Counted from the first letter of the stretch, positions 25,924-35,507 are shown. The stretch: DNA of 64,000 nucleotides from Bernardetiaceae bacterium (GCA_025056255.1 JANWVT010000014.1:1-64000), one strand, 5' to 3'. Numbers and translations are program-made. Notes: generated by a model not told the origin, from the sequence alone.

Positions 25924-27594
25924 TTACACTTTTTTGCGAGCAGCATTCACGCCGCGCACCTTCCGCCTAACAAATGCAGAAAGCACCATAAAGCCAGCCA
26001 AAAATACTGCTAAGCGATACAGCGCATCACCAATCCGTGCGTATAGCGTTAGGCTGCTGTTTGCATAGATGCGCATTTTGGCAGCTCCCATAGTGTTGTA
26101 GGGAATACTTTTGACAACTTCACCTCTTTGGTTGATAAAGCCAGAGATGCCTGTGTTAGCGGCTCTTGCAATACTGCGGCGCGTTTCAATAGCGCGTAAA
26201 CTTGCCAGTGCCAAATGTTGTACGTGCCCGGGCGTATTGCCCCACCAACCATCGTTGGTGATGATACCAAGAATATGGGCATTCTTTTGCACGTACTCTG
26301 TAACAAAATCGCCATAAGCAGACTCGTAGCAAATGATAGGAGCAATACCGATGCTATCGCGGTTAAAAAATACCGTGCGATGTTCTTGCTTTCCTAAGTT
26401 ACCTACTACACCACCCAAGTTGAGCATAAAACGATTGTCTATCCAGCTAAATAGGCTCGCCAAGGGGTTCGACTCTACCCCCACAACCAACTTCGACTTA
26501 TGATAGTATCTGACGATAGTGTCTTCACCCACAAAAACAGCTGTATTAAAAACTTCGTAGCCCATTCCGTTGCTTTTTCTAATGGTTGGTCGGTCAGGTA
26601 GGCTATCTGCGGGAAAAACAAGGTAAGTATCGGCACCTGTCATCAAGCTCATATGTGGATATTGGCGCTTAAACTTGCCTACCTCTGAAAGTGGATAATG
26701 AGCTGTTAAGGCATGGAAGTTATCTTGCTCCAGAAAAGTTTGATGTAAAGAAGTTTCAGGCCACAGCACAAAACTTGTTTGAGGCGAAATCTCTTTCTTA
26801 CTTAGCTCAATGAAGCGCGCAATCTGCTCTTCGTAAGGAACGTATGTGGTGCCTGTATTGGTCTGCCCAGTTTTGGCGTTGTAGTCAAATTTTTCAGCGT
26901 AACAGTCCAAATTGGGTTGGACCACCACTACTTCTACAGCGGTTCCGCGCTCTTTGTGTTGACGATAAACAATAAGTGAGGCAGCCATTGGGGTAAATAC
27001 AATAATGGCTGCTAACAGGGCGTTGAGCTTCCAAAAGCGAGGCATTTTCCACAGGGCTTCAAAAACCATCAGGTTGGCTGCCAGTACCCAAGCTGTACCG
27101 CCCGCCACACCTGTGTATTCGTACCACTGCACCCACTCTGGCACAAAACCAAATGCATTTCCTAGCGTCAGCCAAGGCCATGAAAAGCCCCAGTGATGAT
27201 GAAAATACTCGAAAGACATCCATAAGGCGAAAAAAAGCAGATACCCAAACTTATCAGCAGATGCCCTAACAGCCACATGAAATAGGGTAAAAGTACCCGC
27301 CATCAAAGCTGCATTAGCTGTAAAAGCAAATATGGCAGCACCAGCAGAGGCATTCCATAACCACCAAGTAGCAATAATATTCCAAATAAGGAAAGACAGG
27401 TAGCTATACGCAAAACACAACCATGCGGAACGCCGAGTTTGTTTGCTGCGAATGATGTATTCAATGGCAAAAAGGGGGGCAAATCCTAAGAAAATGAGCC
27501 ATACCGTAGCTGCATACCAAGAAAGACCAAGCAGTATCCCAGCAGTGAGCGATAAAATTAGCAAATAGCGATGAGTAAGTTGCAGTGGCAACAT
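25924..27594 (-). CDS. lnt: Apolipoprotein N-acyltransferase
   Basis: A 556-residue inner-membrane enzyme that adds the third acyl chain to lipoproteins. Several hydrophobic helices occupy the first ~220 residues. The nitrilase-like domain carries the catalytic Glu in TYVPYEEQIARF, Lys in YYHKSKLVVGVE and Cys in IICYESAYGDF. The WPETSLHQ motif is also conserved. Lipoproteins are frequent in this window (SusD, ABM, 9022), giving it many substrates. The gene is convergent with the zinc-finger gene. Confidence 0.93.
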   Translation of the reverse strand: MLPLQLTHRYLLILSLTAGILLGLSWYAATVWLIFLGFAPLFAIEYIIRSKQTRRSAWLCFAYSYLSFLIWNIIATWWLWNASAGAAIFAFTANAALMAGTFTLFHVAVRASADKFGYLLFFALWMSFEYFHHHWGFSWPWLTLGNAFGFVPEWVQWYEYTGVAGGTAWVLAANLMVFEALWKMPRFWKLNALLAAIIVFTPMAASLIVYRQHKERGTAVEVVVVQPNLDCYAEKFDYNAKTGQTNTGTTYVPYEEQIARFIELSKKEISPQTSFVLWPETSLHQTFLEQDNFHALTAHYPLSEVGKFKRQYPHMSLMTGADTYLVFPADSLPDRPTIRKSNGMGYEVFNTAVFVGEDTIVRYYHKSKLVVGVESNPLASLFSWIDNRFMLNLGGVVGNLGKQEHRTVFFNRDSIGIAPIICYESAYGDFVTEYVQKNAHILGIITNDGWWGNTPGHVQHLALASLRAIETRRSIARAANTGISGFINQRGEVVKSIPYNTMGAAKMRIYANSSLTLYARIGDALYRLAVFLAGFMVLSAFVRRKVRGVNAARKKV

Positions 27595-27719
27595 AATTTT
27601 TTAAAACAAATCGGCACAAATTTAGCCGCTTAATATTTGGTAAAATATATGCTGATTATTGCTTGTCGGCAATTTGTTTTAATTTAGCTCTCAACAGACC
27701 AAACTACCCGAATAGTATT

Positions 27720-28622
27720 ATGACGAATATCCTAAAAATCAGCTTGTTGTGTTTGTTAATGGCAGCTTGTTTTTATTTTGTACAAACAGCAAGCGCACAG
27801 CAACCAAAGAAAAGCAGTACTTCACCAGCCGCAGCTACCCCTAAAAAAGTCGTCGAGTCAGAACTTCGGAAACTGACCACTACCTTTGTTGAAACTTATG
27901 GCAAATTTACCCAAACCAAAGATAAAGCCGCTGTACTAAAATTTATGTACGAAAAAGTATCAGCTTCTTTGTTCAACGCTAACATTAGTGGTAAATACCG
28001 AGTTTTCAGCGGCGACTATCAAGCATTTGACGAGTATCTGACCAAGCTTGCCAATGCAGAAAATTTAAATTTGGTGTATAAACTCACAGGCATTGCTGCT
28101 GAATATACCTCCGACGATATTGGTTCGGTTGTCTATACTGCTGACTATCAAATGGAACGCGAAGGCAGTGTTTGGGAAAAAGGTATTGAACAGGTAACGT
28201 TAGTATTTAAAAAATTTGGCAACGATTGGAAAATTGTTTACTACAATACCATCAATATTGAAGATGAGAAGTTGCGCGGCGATTGTTTCTGTGAGTTGTT
28301 TGAGTCTAAACCGGGCAACTTTGTTGCTAAAACTACTGTTCCCGGCGGCAGAGGGTATAACGAAGACCTGCAAACTTTTGAATTTTTACAAAAACCCGAA
28401 GGAAGGGTCATTCGCTCGGGCAACCAAGTTTACCTATGGGCAGAATCGGGCGAAATATCTTATACACCACAACGAGATGCTAAGACTAACCCCACTACCA
28501 TCTCGCCTGCTGCGATTACCTTGTCTAAGGCAGTTGCAGACAAAGAGCAGGCAATTATGCTCATTTTACAAGAAGTGAACTATAAAGAAAGTTGTGCAAA
28601 TATCAAAATGCGTAGAAAATAA
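27720..28622 (+). CDS. Secreted NTF2/SnoaL-like protein, paralogue 1
   Basis: A 300-residue protein with signal peptide MTNILKISLLCLLMAACFYFVQTASAQQ. Residues about 50-185 look like an NTF2/SnoaL-like cone fold (helices, then YRVFSGDYQAFDEYL, VVYTADYQMEREG, QVTLVFKKFGNDWKIVYYNTI). It continues with the motif EKLRGDCFCELFESK and a C-terminal beta domain. The neighbour at 28594 shares the same layout and motif, so the two are tandem paralogues. ATG at 27720 is chosen over a TTG/GTG-type start at 27663. Confidence 0.78.
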   Translation: MTNILKISLLCLLMAACFYFVQTASAQQPKKSSTSPAAATPKKVVESELRKLTTTFVETYGKFTQTKDKAAVLKFMYEKVSASLFNANISGKYRVFSGDYQAFDEYLTKLANAENLNLVYKLTGIAAEYTSDDIGSVVYTADYQMEREGSVWEKGIEQVTLVFKKFGNDWKIVYYNTINIEDEKLRGDCFCELFESKPGNFVAKTTVPGGRGYNEDLQTFEFLQKPEGRVIRSGNQVYLWAESGEISYTPQRDAKTNPTTISPAAITLSKAVADKEQAIMLILQEVNYKESCANIKMRRK

Positions 28623-29502
28623 TCGGCATTATCATGCAAGCAACAGCCAGATAGAAATATGTATTTTCCTTGCTGTTGCTTTTTTATTTTCTGAATGCTT
28701 TCCGTTATATGCGCAAAAAGTAGCTACCAACGAGGCTGAGCGCATGGTGCAAATATTTGCCAATGCTTACGCCTCGCCCGGCGCCCGAACAGAAGAACAG
28801 TTGGCAAAGCTAATAGCTCTTGCCGACCCGGGTCTTAGCTTTGAGTCGGTAGCGGTGGCTATTAGCGGCAATAAAAAGATGCGCAACGGGGACATTTCTG
28901 TTTGGTTGCAATATCTGCGCCGCATGCATCAAGAAGGCAATGCCACAGTCATGCGCTCCTTCAAAAAAATAGGGGCGTTGTATGTACAACCCAATAACAT
29001 TTATGCCAACGTTCATTTTGAGTTTACCTACATACAACAGGGCAAAATACTTGTCAAAGGCGATGAGCACGTAAGTATTTTGCTCAGAAGAGTAGATGAG
29101 ACCCAATGGCGTATCATAGATATTCGCTCCATGATGATAGAAACTGAAAAGTTTCGTGGCACGTGCCTATGTGAAATTTTTACTTCTAAAAGCTCTTCTA
29201 CTAACAGCGTATCGGCAAAAATTACCATGCCGTCGGGTGGTAACTACCGCGCCTCTACCATTGTCTTTGAGCTGGTAGAATGCGACCCTCGTCAAAAAAC
29301 TTATTTGATTCGCATTACTAACTACGAGTTTAAATGGTTAGCCACAGGAGAACTTTATTTGCTCAAAGACAACAAACAATGCGATAAAAGCGAGGTAGAC
29401 CCCGAAATGGTCGGCATAGCATTTGACCAAAAAGAAGTTTTTGGCATCATCATCCGCAAGTATTTGTTCGAGTTTGAATGTGCTCAAATAGCTTTTAAAT
29501 AA
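28594..29502 (+). CDS. Secreted NTF2/SnoaL-like protein, paralogue 2
   Basis: A 302-residue protein overlapping the stop of paralogue 1 by 29 bases, with a GTG start at 28594 and no in-frame ATG nearby. A hydrophobic export segment is ICIFLAVAFLFSECFPLYAQ (residues about 22-41), preceded by an unusually long polar stretch. The NTF2-like core has FEFTYIQQGKILVKGDEHVSILLRRV and the shared motif EKFRGTCLCEIFTSK. It is probably translationally coupled to paralogue 1. Function is unknown. Confidence 0.75.
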   Translation: MQISKCVENNRHYHASNSQIEICIFLAVAFLFSECFPLYAQKVATNEAERMVQIFANAYASPGARTEEQLAKLIALADPGLSFESVAVAISGNKKMRNGDISVWLQYLRRMHQEGNATVMRSFKKIGALYVQPNNIYANVHFEFTYIQQGKILVKGDEHVSILLRRVDETQWRIIDIRSMMIETEKFRGTCLCEIFTSKSSSTNSVSAKITMPSGGNYRASTIVFELVECDPRQKTYLIRITNYEFKWLATGELYLLKDNKQCDKSEVDPEMVGIAFDQKEVFGIIIRKYLFEFECAQIAFK

Positions 29503-29778
29503 AGCACAAGTACTCCCTGCTACTATAAAAAAGTTGCAAATAGCACACACCGCTGCTTGTGAAAACACACACAACGATTGCACACCGCCGCCTTATGAAC
29601 ACTCTTGCCTGTGAGCAGGCAAACAACAGCGTAGCAAATATTTGCTTTGGGAAGCGTAAAATAAGTTTGGCAGTTTAACCTTATGCTTGCAATGTTCTTA
29701 TAAACGCGAAACAATTTTGATTACTCTGCATACATAAGCAATGTTATCTAATTTTGCTGCATCAATTTTTGAATCACG
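29503..29778. other. Intergenic region with a 14-base palindrome
   Basis: No gene. It holds the perfect palindrome AGCAAATATTTGCT (about 29636) and a -7 element TAATTTTG at 29749-29756, 22 bases before the GTG start of the glycosyltransferase. Confidence 0.45.
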
Positions 29779-30918
29779 GTGGAACTAAACGATATTTGGA
29801 TTGCCACATTGTGGCTGGCAGCAGCCCTCACGTGGCTTCACTTATTATTGCAAGGTGCATGGTTTTCTAAGTTAGTATTTTTTAAAAATTCTGCTCAACA
29901 AAACGTTGTTCCCGAAGGAGTATCGGTAATAGTAGTTGCGCGCAATGAACACGATAATCTGGTTCATTTGTTGCCTATTTTGTTAGAACAAAACTATCCT
30001 ACTCGCTACGAGGTAATTGTAGCAGACGACAACTCCACAGACGATACATTTTGGTTGCTAAAAACCGCTTCACAAGCCTATGAGCATCTGAAAGTGGTTA
30101 CTGTTAAATATACGCCGCCGGGCATTCATCCTAAAAAATATGCACTCACCCTTGCTATCAAGGCGGCTCAGTACGAGCACATCGTGCTAACCGATGCCGA
30201 CTGCCGCCCGTGCTCTTCTAACTGGCTAACTGCTCTGACAGCACATTTTAACGGCAAACAAATTGTGTTAGGATATTCACCCTACAAAGAACAAAAAAGT
30301 TGGCTCAACCGACTAATTCGTTATGAAACACTCTACACAGGCATGCAATATCTTTCAGCAGCTTTGTGGGGGCATCCGTACATGGGCGTAGGGCGCAATT
30401 TGGCTTACACCAAAACATTGTTTTTGACTAACAAGGGATTCAATAAATTTCAACGAGTTATTGGTGGCGATGACGATTTATTTATCAACATGGTCGCTAA
30501 CGCCAACAATACAGCCGTAGCCATTGGCGCACCTACTCTTGTGTATTCTATCCCGAAAACTACATGGCGCGCATGGTGGCAACAAAAACGTCGCCATTTG
30601 TCAGTGGGGAGATATTACCGTTTGAGCCACCGACTATGGCTGGGAATCAATGTGTTAACAGGTTTTTTATCGAACGGAATACTTTGGGGGGCATTGGTAA
30701 CAGCCTTGCTACTGCAACAGTGGTTGCCCGCTGTTATCTTAGCAGCTCTTATTGCAATTCGTTGGGGTTTCTTAGGAACAATTACCTATATTTGTGCAAA
30801 ACAACTTGGCGATAGATTTAACATTGCAACATGGCTTTTGTTAGATTTGGCTTACACGATTTATTACTTAATGGCGGGTTTGTCTGTAACGGTTAGCAAA
30901 AAAGTAGAATGGAAGTGA
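29779..30918 (+). CDS. Glycosyltransferase family 2 with C-terminal membrane helices
   Basis: A 379-residue GT-A protein. Residues about 45-200 carry VSVIVVARNEHDNL, the VIVADDNSTDDTFW loop and LTDADCRP with the D-x-D-type sugar-nucleotide site. A late GGDDD motif and several hydrophobic helices (about 295-375) anchor it in the inner membrane. A first helix lies at residues about 7-28. The GTG start has a TAATTTTG element upstream. It overlaps the sigma factor by 10 bases. Acceptor and sugar are unknown. Confidence 0.9.
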   Translation: MELNDIWIATLWLAAALTWLHLLLQGAWFSKLVFFKNSAQQNVVPEGVSVIVVARNEHDNLVHLLPILLEQNYPTRYEVIVADDNSTDDTFWLLKTASQAYEHLKVVTVKYTPPGIHPKKYALTLAIKAAQYEHIVLTDADCRPCSSNWLTALTAHFNGKQIVLGYSPYKEQKSWLNRLIRYETLYTGMQYLSAALWGHPYMGVGRNLAYTKTLFLTNKGFNKFQRVIGGDDDLFINMVANANNTAVAIGAPTLVYSIPKTTWRAWWQQKRRHLSVGRYYRLSHRLWLGINVLTGFLSNGILWGALVTALLLQQWLPAVILAALIAIRWGFLGTITYICAKQLGDRFNIATWLLLDLAYTIYYLMAGLSVTVSKKVEWK

Positions 30919-31565
30919 ATAATTTTACCAACAGCAGCAATAACGAACAGGAACAGGAACAAGATAACGAACGTTTTTTTTCAACCAAGGCACTTGCAGA
31001 TTTTAAGCTTATCGACCGTGCCATTAGCGGCGACGAGAAGGCTTATGCAGAGTTGATGCGTCGTTATAAAAAACCTGTTTACCATACGCTGTTGAAAATG
31101 GTGCGCAATCCAGACGATGCCGACGACCTCACTATCGAAGCCTTCGCAAAAGCTTTTCGCAACTTGCCTAAATTTAAAAAAGAATACACTTTCAGTACTT
31201 GGCTTTTTCGCATAGCTACCAACAATTGTATCGATTTCATCCGACGCAAACGCTTAGAAACCACCAGCATTAATGCTGGCTTTTCTGATGAAAACGGCGA
31301 CCCAGTAGATATTGATATTCGCGACGAAAACCTCAACCCGCAAGAAAATGCTATCAACTTGCAAAAAATAGAAATTGTGCGCACTATGGTTACCTTGCTG
31401 CCCGATAAGTATCAGCAATTAGTACAGCTGCGCTATTTTGAAGAACTATCTTATGAAGAGATAGCCCAGCATCTTAACGCACCTTTGGGTACTGTTAAAG
31501 CGCAACTGCACCGCGCCAGAGAACTGCTCTACGATATTGCACGCGCTAAAAAAGACATGATTTAA
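30909..31565 (+). CDS. ECF-type sigma-70 family RNA polymerase sigma factor
   Basis: A 218-residue sigma factor with region 2 (ADDLTIEAFAKAFRNLPKFK, then FSTWLFRIATNNCIDFIRRKR) and region 4 (LPDKYQQLVQLRYFEELSYEEIA, GTVKAQLHRARELL). The N-terminal 30 residues are Asn/Gln/Glu-rich. It starts inside the GT2 gene, overlapping by 10 bases, and its stop codon overlaps the next start by one base, so expression is coupled to both neighbours. No anti-sigma factor is adjacent. Confidence 0.93.
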   Translation: MEVNNFTNSSNNEQEQEQDNERFFSTKALADFKLIDRAISGDEKAYAELMRRYKKPVYHTLLKMVRNPDDADDLTIEAFAKAFRNLPKFKKEYTFSTWLFRIATNNCIDFIRRKRLETTSINAGFSDENGDPVDIDIRDENLNPQENAINLQKIEIVRTMVTLLPDKYQQLVQLRYFEELSYEEIAQHLNAPLGTVKAQLHRARELLYDIARAKKDMI

Positions 31566-33202
31566 TGAGCTTGACAACTACACTAAAATTTTTCCTCACA
31601 TACATAGCTTTACTATATTTTCACTACCCATTGGCAAGAGCACAACATGCACCCAAACGCGAGTTTAGGGCAGTGTGGATTGCTACGGTAGCAAACATAG
31701 ACTGGCCTTCTCTCAAGGGCTTGCCAACCGTTCAACAACAAAAAGAGTTCACCGACTTATTAGATTTTCACCGGCGAATAGGCTTGAATGCTGTCATTGT
31801 ACAGGTGCGCCCTGCCACCGATGCTTTCTATTTTAGTGCACAAGAAATGTGGTCGGAATGGCTCACAGGTAAGCAAGGTATCATGCCAGAGCCTTACTAC
31901 GACCCTTTGCAATTCATGATTGAAGAAACTCATCGGCGCGGCATGGAATTTCATGCTTGGATTAATCCCTACCGTGCCCAGTTTGAAGGCGACTCTCTGC
32001 GCGTACATCCGCAGCACATTACCCGCCGCAAACCTGAATGGTTTGTAAGCTATGGCAAGTCCAAAATTTTCAATCCCGGCATTCCAGAAGTGAGGCAATA
32101 CATCACAGACATTGTAACAGACATTGTGCGCCGCTACGATGTGGATGGCATTCACTTTGACGATTATTTTTATCCTTACCAAATTCAAGGACAAGTTTTC
32201 AACGACTCGGTTGCCTACAAGCAATACGGAAAAAATTTTAACAAAATAGAAGATTGGAGAAGAGACAACGTTAATCGGCTGATTGAAAATATTGCCCTGC
32301 AAATTAGGCAAATTAAGCCATATGTTAAATTTGGCATTAGTCCGTTTGGTGTTTGGCGCAACCGCACACAAGACCCGCGCGGTTCGGCTACGCAAGGTGG
32401 ACAAACCTGCTACGACCATTTATATGCCGACATCCGACTTTGGTTAGAAAAAGGATGGATTGACTACGTGGCACCACAAATTTATTTTAGCATCGAATTT
32501 GATAAAGTGCCATACAAAACACTTGTGGACTGGTGGGTGGACAATAGCTTTGGAAGGCATGTGTATGTTGGGCATGGCGCCTACAGAGTTGCCCCAGAAG
32601 GCAACGACCCCCATTGGGCACATCCTGCACAACTGCCCCGGCAAATTCGCTACAATCGCTCTAAAAATGGGAAAATACACGGCAGTATTTATTTTAGCTC
32701 CAAGTCGTTGTTGCGAAATCCAAATGGCATAGCCGACTCCCTGCACACCATCTTCTACCGACACTTAGCTTTGCCACCGCTAATGGCTTGGAAGAAAGGA
32801 AGCCCGCCGTTGCCTCCTACAGCACTGGAAGTTTTGCCTTCCAAAAAAGGTGCACTACTTAGTTGGACACCTCCCGATAACACTACATTGAAAGAAAATG
32901 CAGTAAAATACTATGCCATTTATCGCATTAAAGCAGATGAAACATTCGATTTGGAGAATCCTGCTCAGTTAATAGCTGTTACAGGAACGGAACCATTTTT
33001 TATAGATACTTCCTTACCTGCTGATGGTGAATATCGGTATGCTGTAACAGCCCTTTCCCGACTTTATCATGAAAGCAAAGCTGTTTATTCCGCTCCGATT
33101 AAGTTAAAAGCTCCCGGCTCTTGGACTGATTTTATTCAACTTTTACTAAAAATGTACCAACGAAACCTCTTAGTACAGTACGACACGCTTAAACAGCCAT
33201 AA
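31565..33202 (+). CDS. Secreted GHL10-type glycoside hydrolase
   Basis: A 545-residue protein with signal peptide FLTYIALLYFHYPLARA and a (beta/alpha)8 GHL10 (YngK-like) domain, residues about 30-400: REFRAVWIATVANIDWP, VIVQVRPATDAFY, AWINPYRAQ, GIHFDDYFYPY and APQIYFSI. The C-terminal 130 residues form an FnIII-like domain (LPSKKGALLSWTPPDN). GHL10 proteins are thought to act on surface glycans; the substrate is not proven. It overlaps the sigma factor stop by one base and is the third gene of this coupled unit. Confidence 0.9.
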   Translation: MSLTTTLKFFLTYIALLYFHYPLARAQHAPKREFRAVWIATVANIDWPSLKGLPTVQQQKEFTDLLDFHRRIGLNAVIVQVRPATDAFYFSAQEMWSEWLTGKQGIMPEPYYDPLQFMIEETHRRGMEFHAWINPYRAQFEGDSLRVHPQHITRRKPEWFVSYGKSKIFNPGIPEVRQYITDIVTDIVRRYDVDGIHFDDYFYPYQIQGQVFNDSVAYKQYGKNFNKIEDWRRDNVNRLIENIALQIRQIKPYVKFGISPFGVWRNRTQDPRGSATQGGQTCYDHLYADIRLWLEKGWIDYVAPQIYFSIEFDKVPYKTLVDWWVDNSFGRHVYVGHGAYRVAPEGNDPHWAHPAQLPRQIRYNRSKNGKIHGSIYFSSKSLLRNPNGIADSLHTIFYRHLALPPLMAWKKGSPPLPPTALEVLPSKKGALLSWTPPDNTTLKENAVKYYAIYRIKADETFDLENPAQLIAVTGTEPFFIDTSLPADGEYRYAVTALSRLYHESKAVYSAPIKLKAPGSWTDFIQLLLKMYQRNLLVQYDTLKQP

Positions 33203-33218
33203 AAGTAGGTTGCTTGCT

Positions 33219-33794
33219 TTACCGAGTCGTGCTGTCATTAAGATTTTTTCGGTTAATGAATCGGCGAATTTCCTCCACCGACAGGCGGTCGTTCAAGTGA
33301 GCTGCATATTTCAATTCGCGGATAATTAATTTTTCGTCTAATAAGAACTCCGCAGGCATGGTGCTAAAAGATTCGCCATCGGGCATGGCATATACTGGTA
33401 AATTGTTGAGCTTAGCTTTGATTGCTGTTTGGATAAAGCTGGTTAGGTGGCTGTAAATGGATTTGCGCATCGAATCTTCCAGCCCATAGATACCATACCA
33501 TATTTTCTCGGGGTCAGAAATAATCGGAATAGGGGAGAGCCCTTGGTGAAAAATACTGTTGAGAATGGTCTTTTCCTTAGACTCAAAAAAGAAAATCATT
33601 TCCAAATTAGACTCGGAAAACTCCTGACTGTATTTTTTTAAGACATGCACCCGCATATTGCAAAAAGGGCAACCTGTATGCCTGAAAAATGCAATCAATA
33701 CGCGTTTTCCTTCATAGGAAGCCAAATCAATGAGTCTTCCAAATACGTCCTTCAACTGAAAAAGAGGAGCAGAAACATTAAGCGAAAGCCGCAT
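33219..33794 (-). CDS. Redoxin-domain (AhpC/TSA-like) protein
   Basis: A 191-residue thioredoxin-fold protein. GKRVLIAFFRHTGCPFCNMRV carries a CPFC redox pair. A middle segment IISDPEKIWYGIYGLED matches AhpC/TSA-like peroxiredoxin-related proteins of Bacteroidota that use a CxxC. No signal peptide, so a cytoplasmic thiol enzyme is likely. It converges on the glycosidase with a gap of 16 bases. Confidence 0.85.
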   Translation of the reverse strand: MRLSLNVSAPLFQLKDVFGRLIDLASYEGKRVLIAFFRHTGCPFCNMRVHVLKKYSQEFSESNLEMIFFFESKEKTILNSIFHQGLSPIPIISDPEKIWYGIYGLEDSMRKSIYSHLTSFIQTAIKAKLNNLPVYAMPDGESFSTMPAEFLLDEKLIIRELKYAAHLNDRLSVEEIRRFINRKNLNDSTTR

Positions 33795-34360
33795 AAACCA
33801 TGCTTTTGTATGTAACTACGTTTAAAAAATACAAAGGTTTATCTAATCAACCTACGGATGGCATACCTGTGCAAAAGTTGGAGCTCCTGCCACTGTTTGT
33901 TTCCGTCCAAATAGGAATAACCTACCCCTGCCACCATTACATCTTTTATGCAGCGTAGGGTAGAAATGCTGCATGGTGATTTTATTGGACAAGTAGGTTA
34001 TAAGAGAGCCAGAACATCAGTTATTTTTTATTCGAGCAAGGGAAAAAGGTACATAAAAAAATAGTTAACTTTGTTAACTTTGTTGTGTTTCGATGCAAAT
34101 ACAGACATGTTGAGGCTTGTATAAAAATGGTTTGGGCGAACAACATAGAAAAAAGGCAATCGGCTAACAGGTTGGTAAAACGCTAAGTAACTACTTAAAA
34201 ATGGCAGGATGAACAGGATTGCGATTAGGTAGCCAAAACATAACCTTGCTACACTGTAGTGCATGTCTTTATTTGCAAGGGAGGACACGAACAACGGCAA
34301 TTTTGACTTCATGAATATGCATGGGATGAGTATTTCACAAAATCATATTTTGATCCTTAC
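33795..34360. other. Long intergenic region without an accepted gene
   Basis: 566 bases with no convincing gene. It holds a small hairpin TGCAGC..GCTGCA (about 33951-33974), a tandem GTTAACTTT (34064-34072 and 34073-34081) that creates two overlapping TAACTTTG -7-like elements, and the reverse copy of the dispersed repeat (34283-34300). A 94-codon hydrophobic frame at 34028-34312 was not accepted. It could host an unannotated small RNA; nothing in it proves that. Confidence 0.45.
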
Positions 34361-35122
34361 ATGAAAAACAATCATTTGAAAGCCAAAATACGCCAAGGAC
34401 AAGCTGCATTAGGAGTCATTTCCAATTTTGCCGACCCAATGGCTGCTGAAATTTGCGCCTATGCAGGACTGGATTTTTATATTGTAGACTGCGAGCATGG
34501 TGCAATTACGGTTGCACAAACCTTAGAAATTGTTCGTGCTTGCGAAGCTTCCGGTATCACTCCTTTGGCGCGCATTCGCAGTGCCGATGCCAAGCTAATT
34601 TTACAATATGTAGATGCAGGCATTATGGGTGTGATGATGCCCGGGACAAGTGAGGCAACAGAAGTAGAAGCATTGGTCAAAGCGGTTAAATATCCACCTG
34701 AGGGAGAGCGCGGTTTAGGACCTGTGCGTGCATGGGAGTTTGGGGTGGGCTCCATGCCGCAGGCAGAATATGTAAGGTTTGCCAATGAACAAACCTTAGT
34801 ACTGCCACAAATAGAAGACCTTGCAGCAGTTAACAATCTCGAGCAACTCTGTAAAGTAAGTGGGGTAGATGGCTTCATTATCGGTCCGCGCGACTTGGCT
34901 ATGAGCATGGGTTGCTATGACGGACCAGCACATCCAGAGGTTCAACAAGTGATAGACCACATTTTTGAAGTGGTGCTTGCGCACAAGCTCATTATTGGTA
35001 CTACAGCAGGTAATGCAGAGCAGGCAAGAAATCTGATTGCTAAGGGAGCAAAAATTGTGATGAATTACACCGGTGCTATGTTAGGTGCCGCTGCTAAGAG
35101 CTTTGCAAATGCAACAAAATAA
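34361..35122 (+). CDS. HpcH/HpaI-family aldolase
   Basis: A 253-residue class II TIM-barrel aldolase related to 2-keto-3-deoxy-L-rhamnonate and 4-hydroxy-2-oxovalerate-type aldolases, cleaving pyruvate from 2-keto-3-deoxy acids. VDCEHG, MMPGTSEATE, the QIED metal Glu segment and GPRDLAMSMG are characteristic. Length matches. It is the first gene of a cluster with a REDY protein, a STAS-like pseudogene, an SDR and HyuA; the cluster may oxidise and cleave sugar acids. Confidence 0.9.
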   Translation: MKNNHLKAKIRQGQAALGVISNFADPMAAEICAYAGLDFYIVDCEHGAITVAQTLEIVRACEASGITPLARIRSADAKLILQYVDAGIMGVMMPGTSEATEVEALVKAVKYPPEGERGLGPVRAWEFGVGSMPQAEYVRFANEQTLVLPQIEDLAAVNNLEQLCKVSGVDGFIIGPRDLAMSMGCYDGPAHPEVQQVIDHIFEVVLAHKLIIGTTAGNAEQARNLIAKGAKIVMNYTGAMLGAAAKSFANATK

Positions 35123-35159
35123 ACCAACTCATGATTATCCAAACCCAAATGCTATTAAA

Positions 35160-35471
35160 ATGAAAACGCTCATTGTACTTTTTAACCTCAAACCGGGCGT
35201 ATCGGAAACCGAGTATGAGGAATTTGCCAAGCAGTTAGATATCCCGACTGTTAAAAGTTTAAAATCAGTTGCTGACTTTAAAGTCTACAAAGCGTCGGGG
35301 TTATTTGGTTCAGATGCTGCACCTCCTTACAAATACTTTGAAGTAATTCATTTTGAATCGGTAGACAGTTTAGTGGCAGATATGGGAGCAGAGCCTAAGA
35401 TGGCGGAAATTCCTGCTAAGTTTCAGCAACTTGCCGATAACCCCATTTTTATTCTTACCGATGAAATCTGA
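35160..35471 (+). CDS. REDY/HapK-like small protein
   Basis: A 103-residue protein resembling HapK-type REDY proteins: KTLIVLFNLKPGVSETEYEEFA and KVYKASGLFGSDAAPPYKYFEVIHFESVDSL. HapK itself is a prodigiosin condensation partner in one organism, but most members are uncharacterised alpha/beta-barrel-dimer proteins beside sugar-catabolic genes. ATG at 35160 is chosen; the in-frame start at 35085 lies inside the aldolase gene. Spacing to the aldolase is 37 bases. Confidence 0.75.
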   Translation: MKTLIVLFNLKPGVSETEYEEFAKQLDIPTVKSLKSVADFKVYKASGLFGSDAAPPYKYFEVIHFESVDSLVADMGAEPKMAEIPAKFQQLADNPIFILTDEI

Positions 35472-35507
35472 TACAATGTTGCCATTTGTTGCTTTTCTCA
35501 TAATTTG

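Noticed and set aside
34028..34312. 94-codon hydrophobic frame on the minus strand with an ATG start
   Set aside because: It covers the dispersed repeat (34283-34300) at its N-terminus, has no recognisable domain and sits in an otherwise gene-free gap; probably chance.
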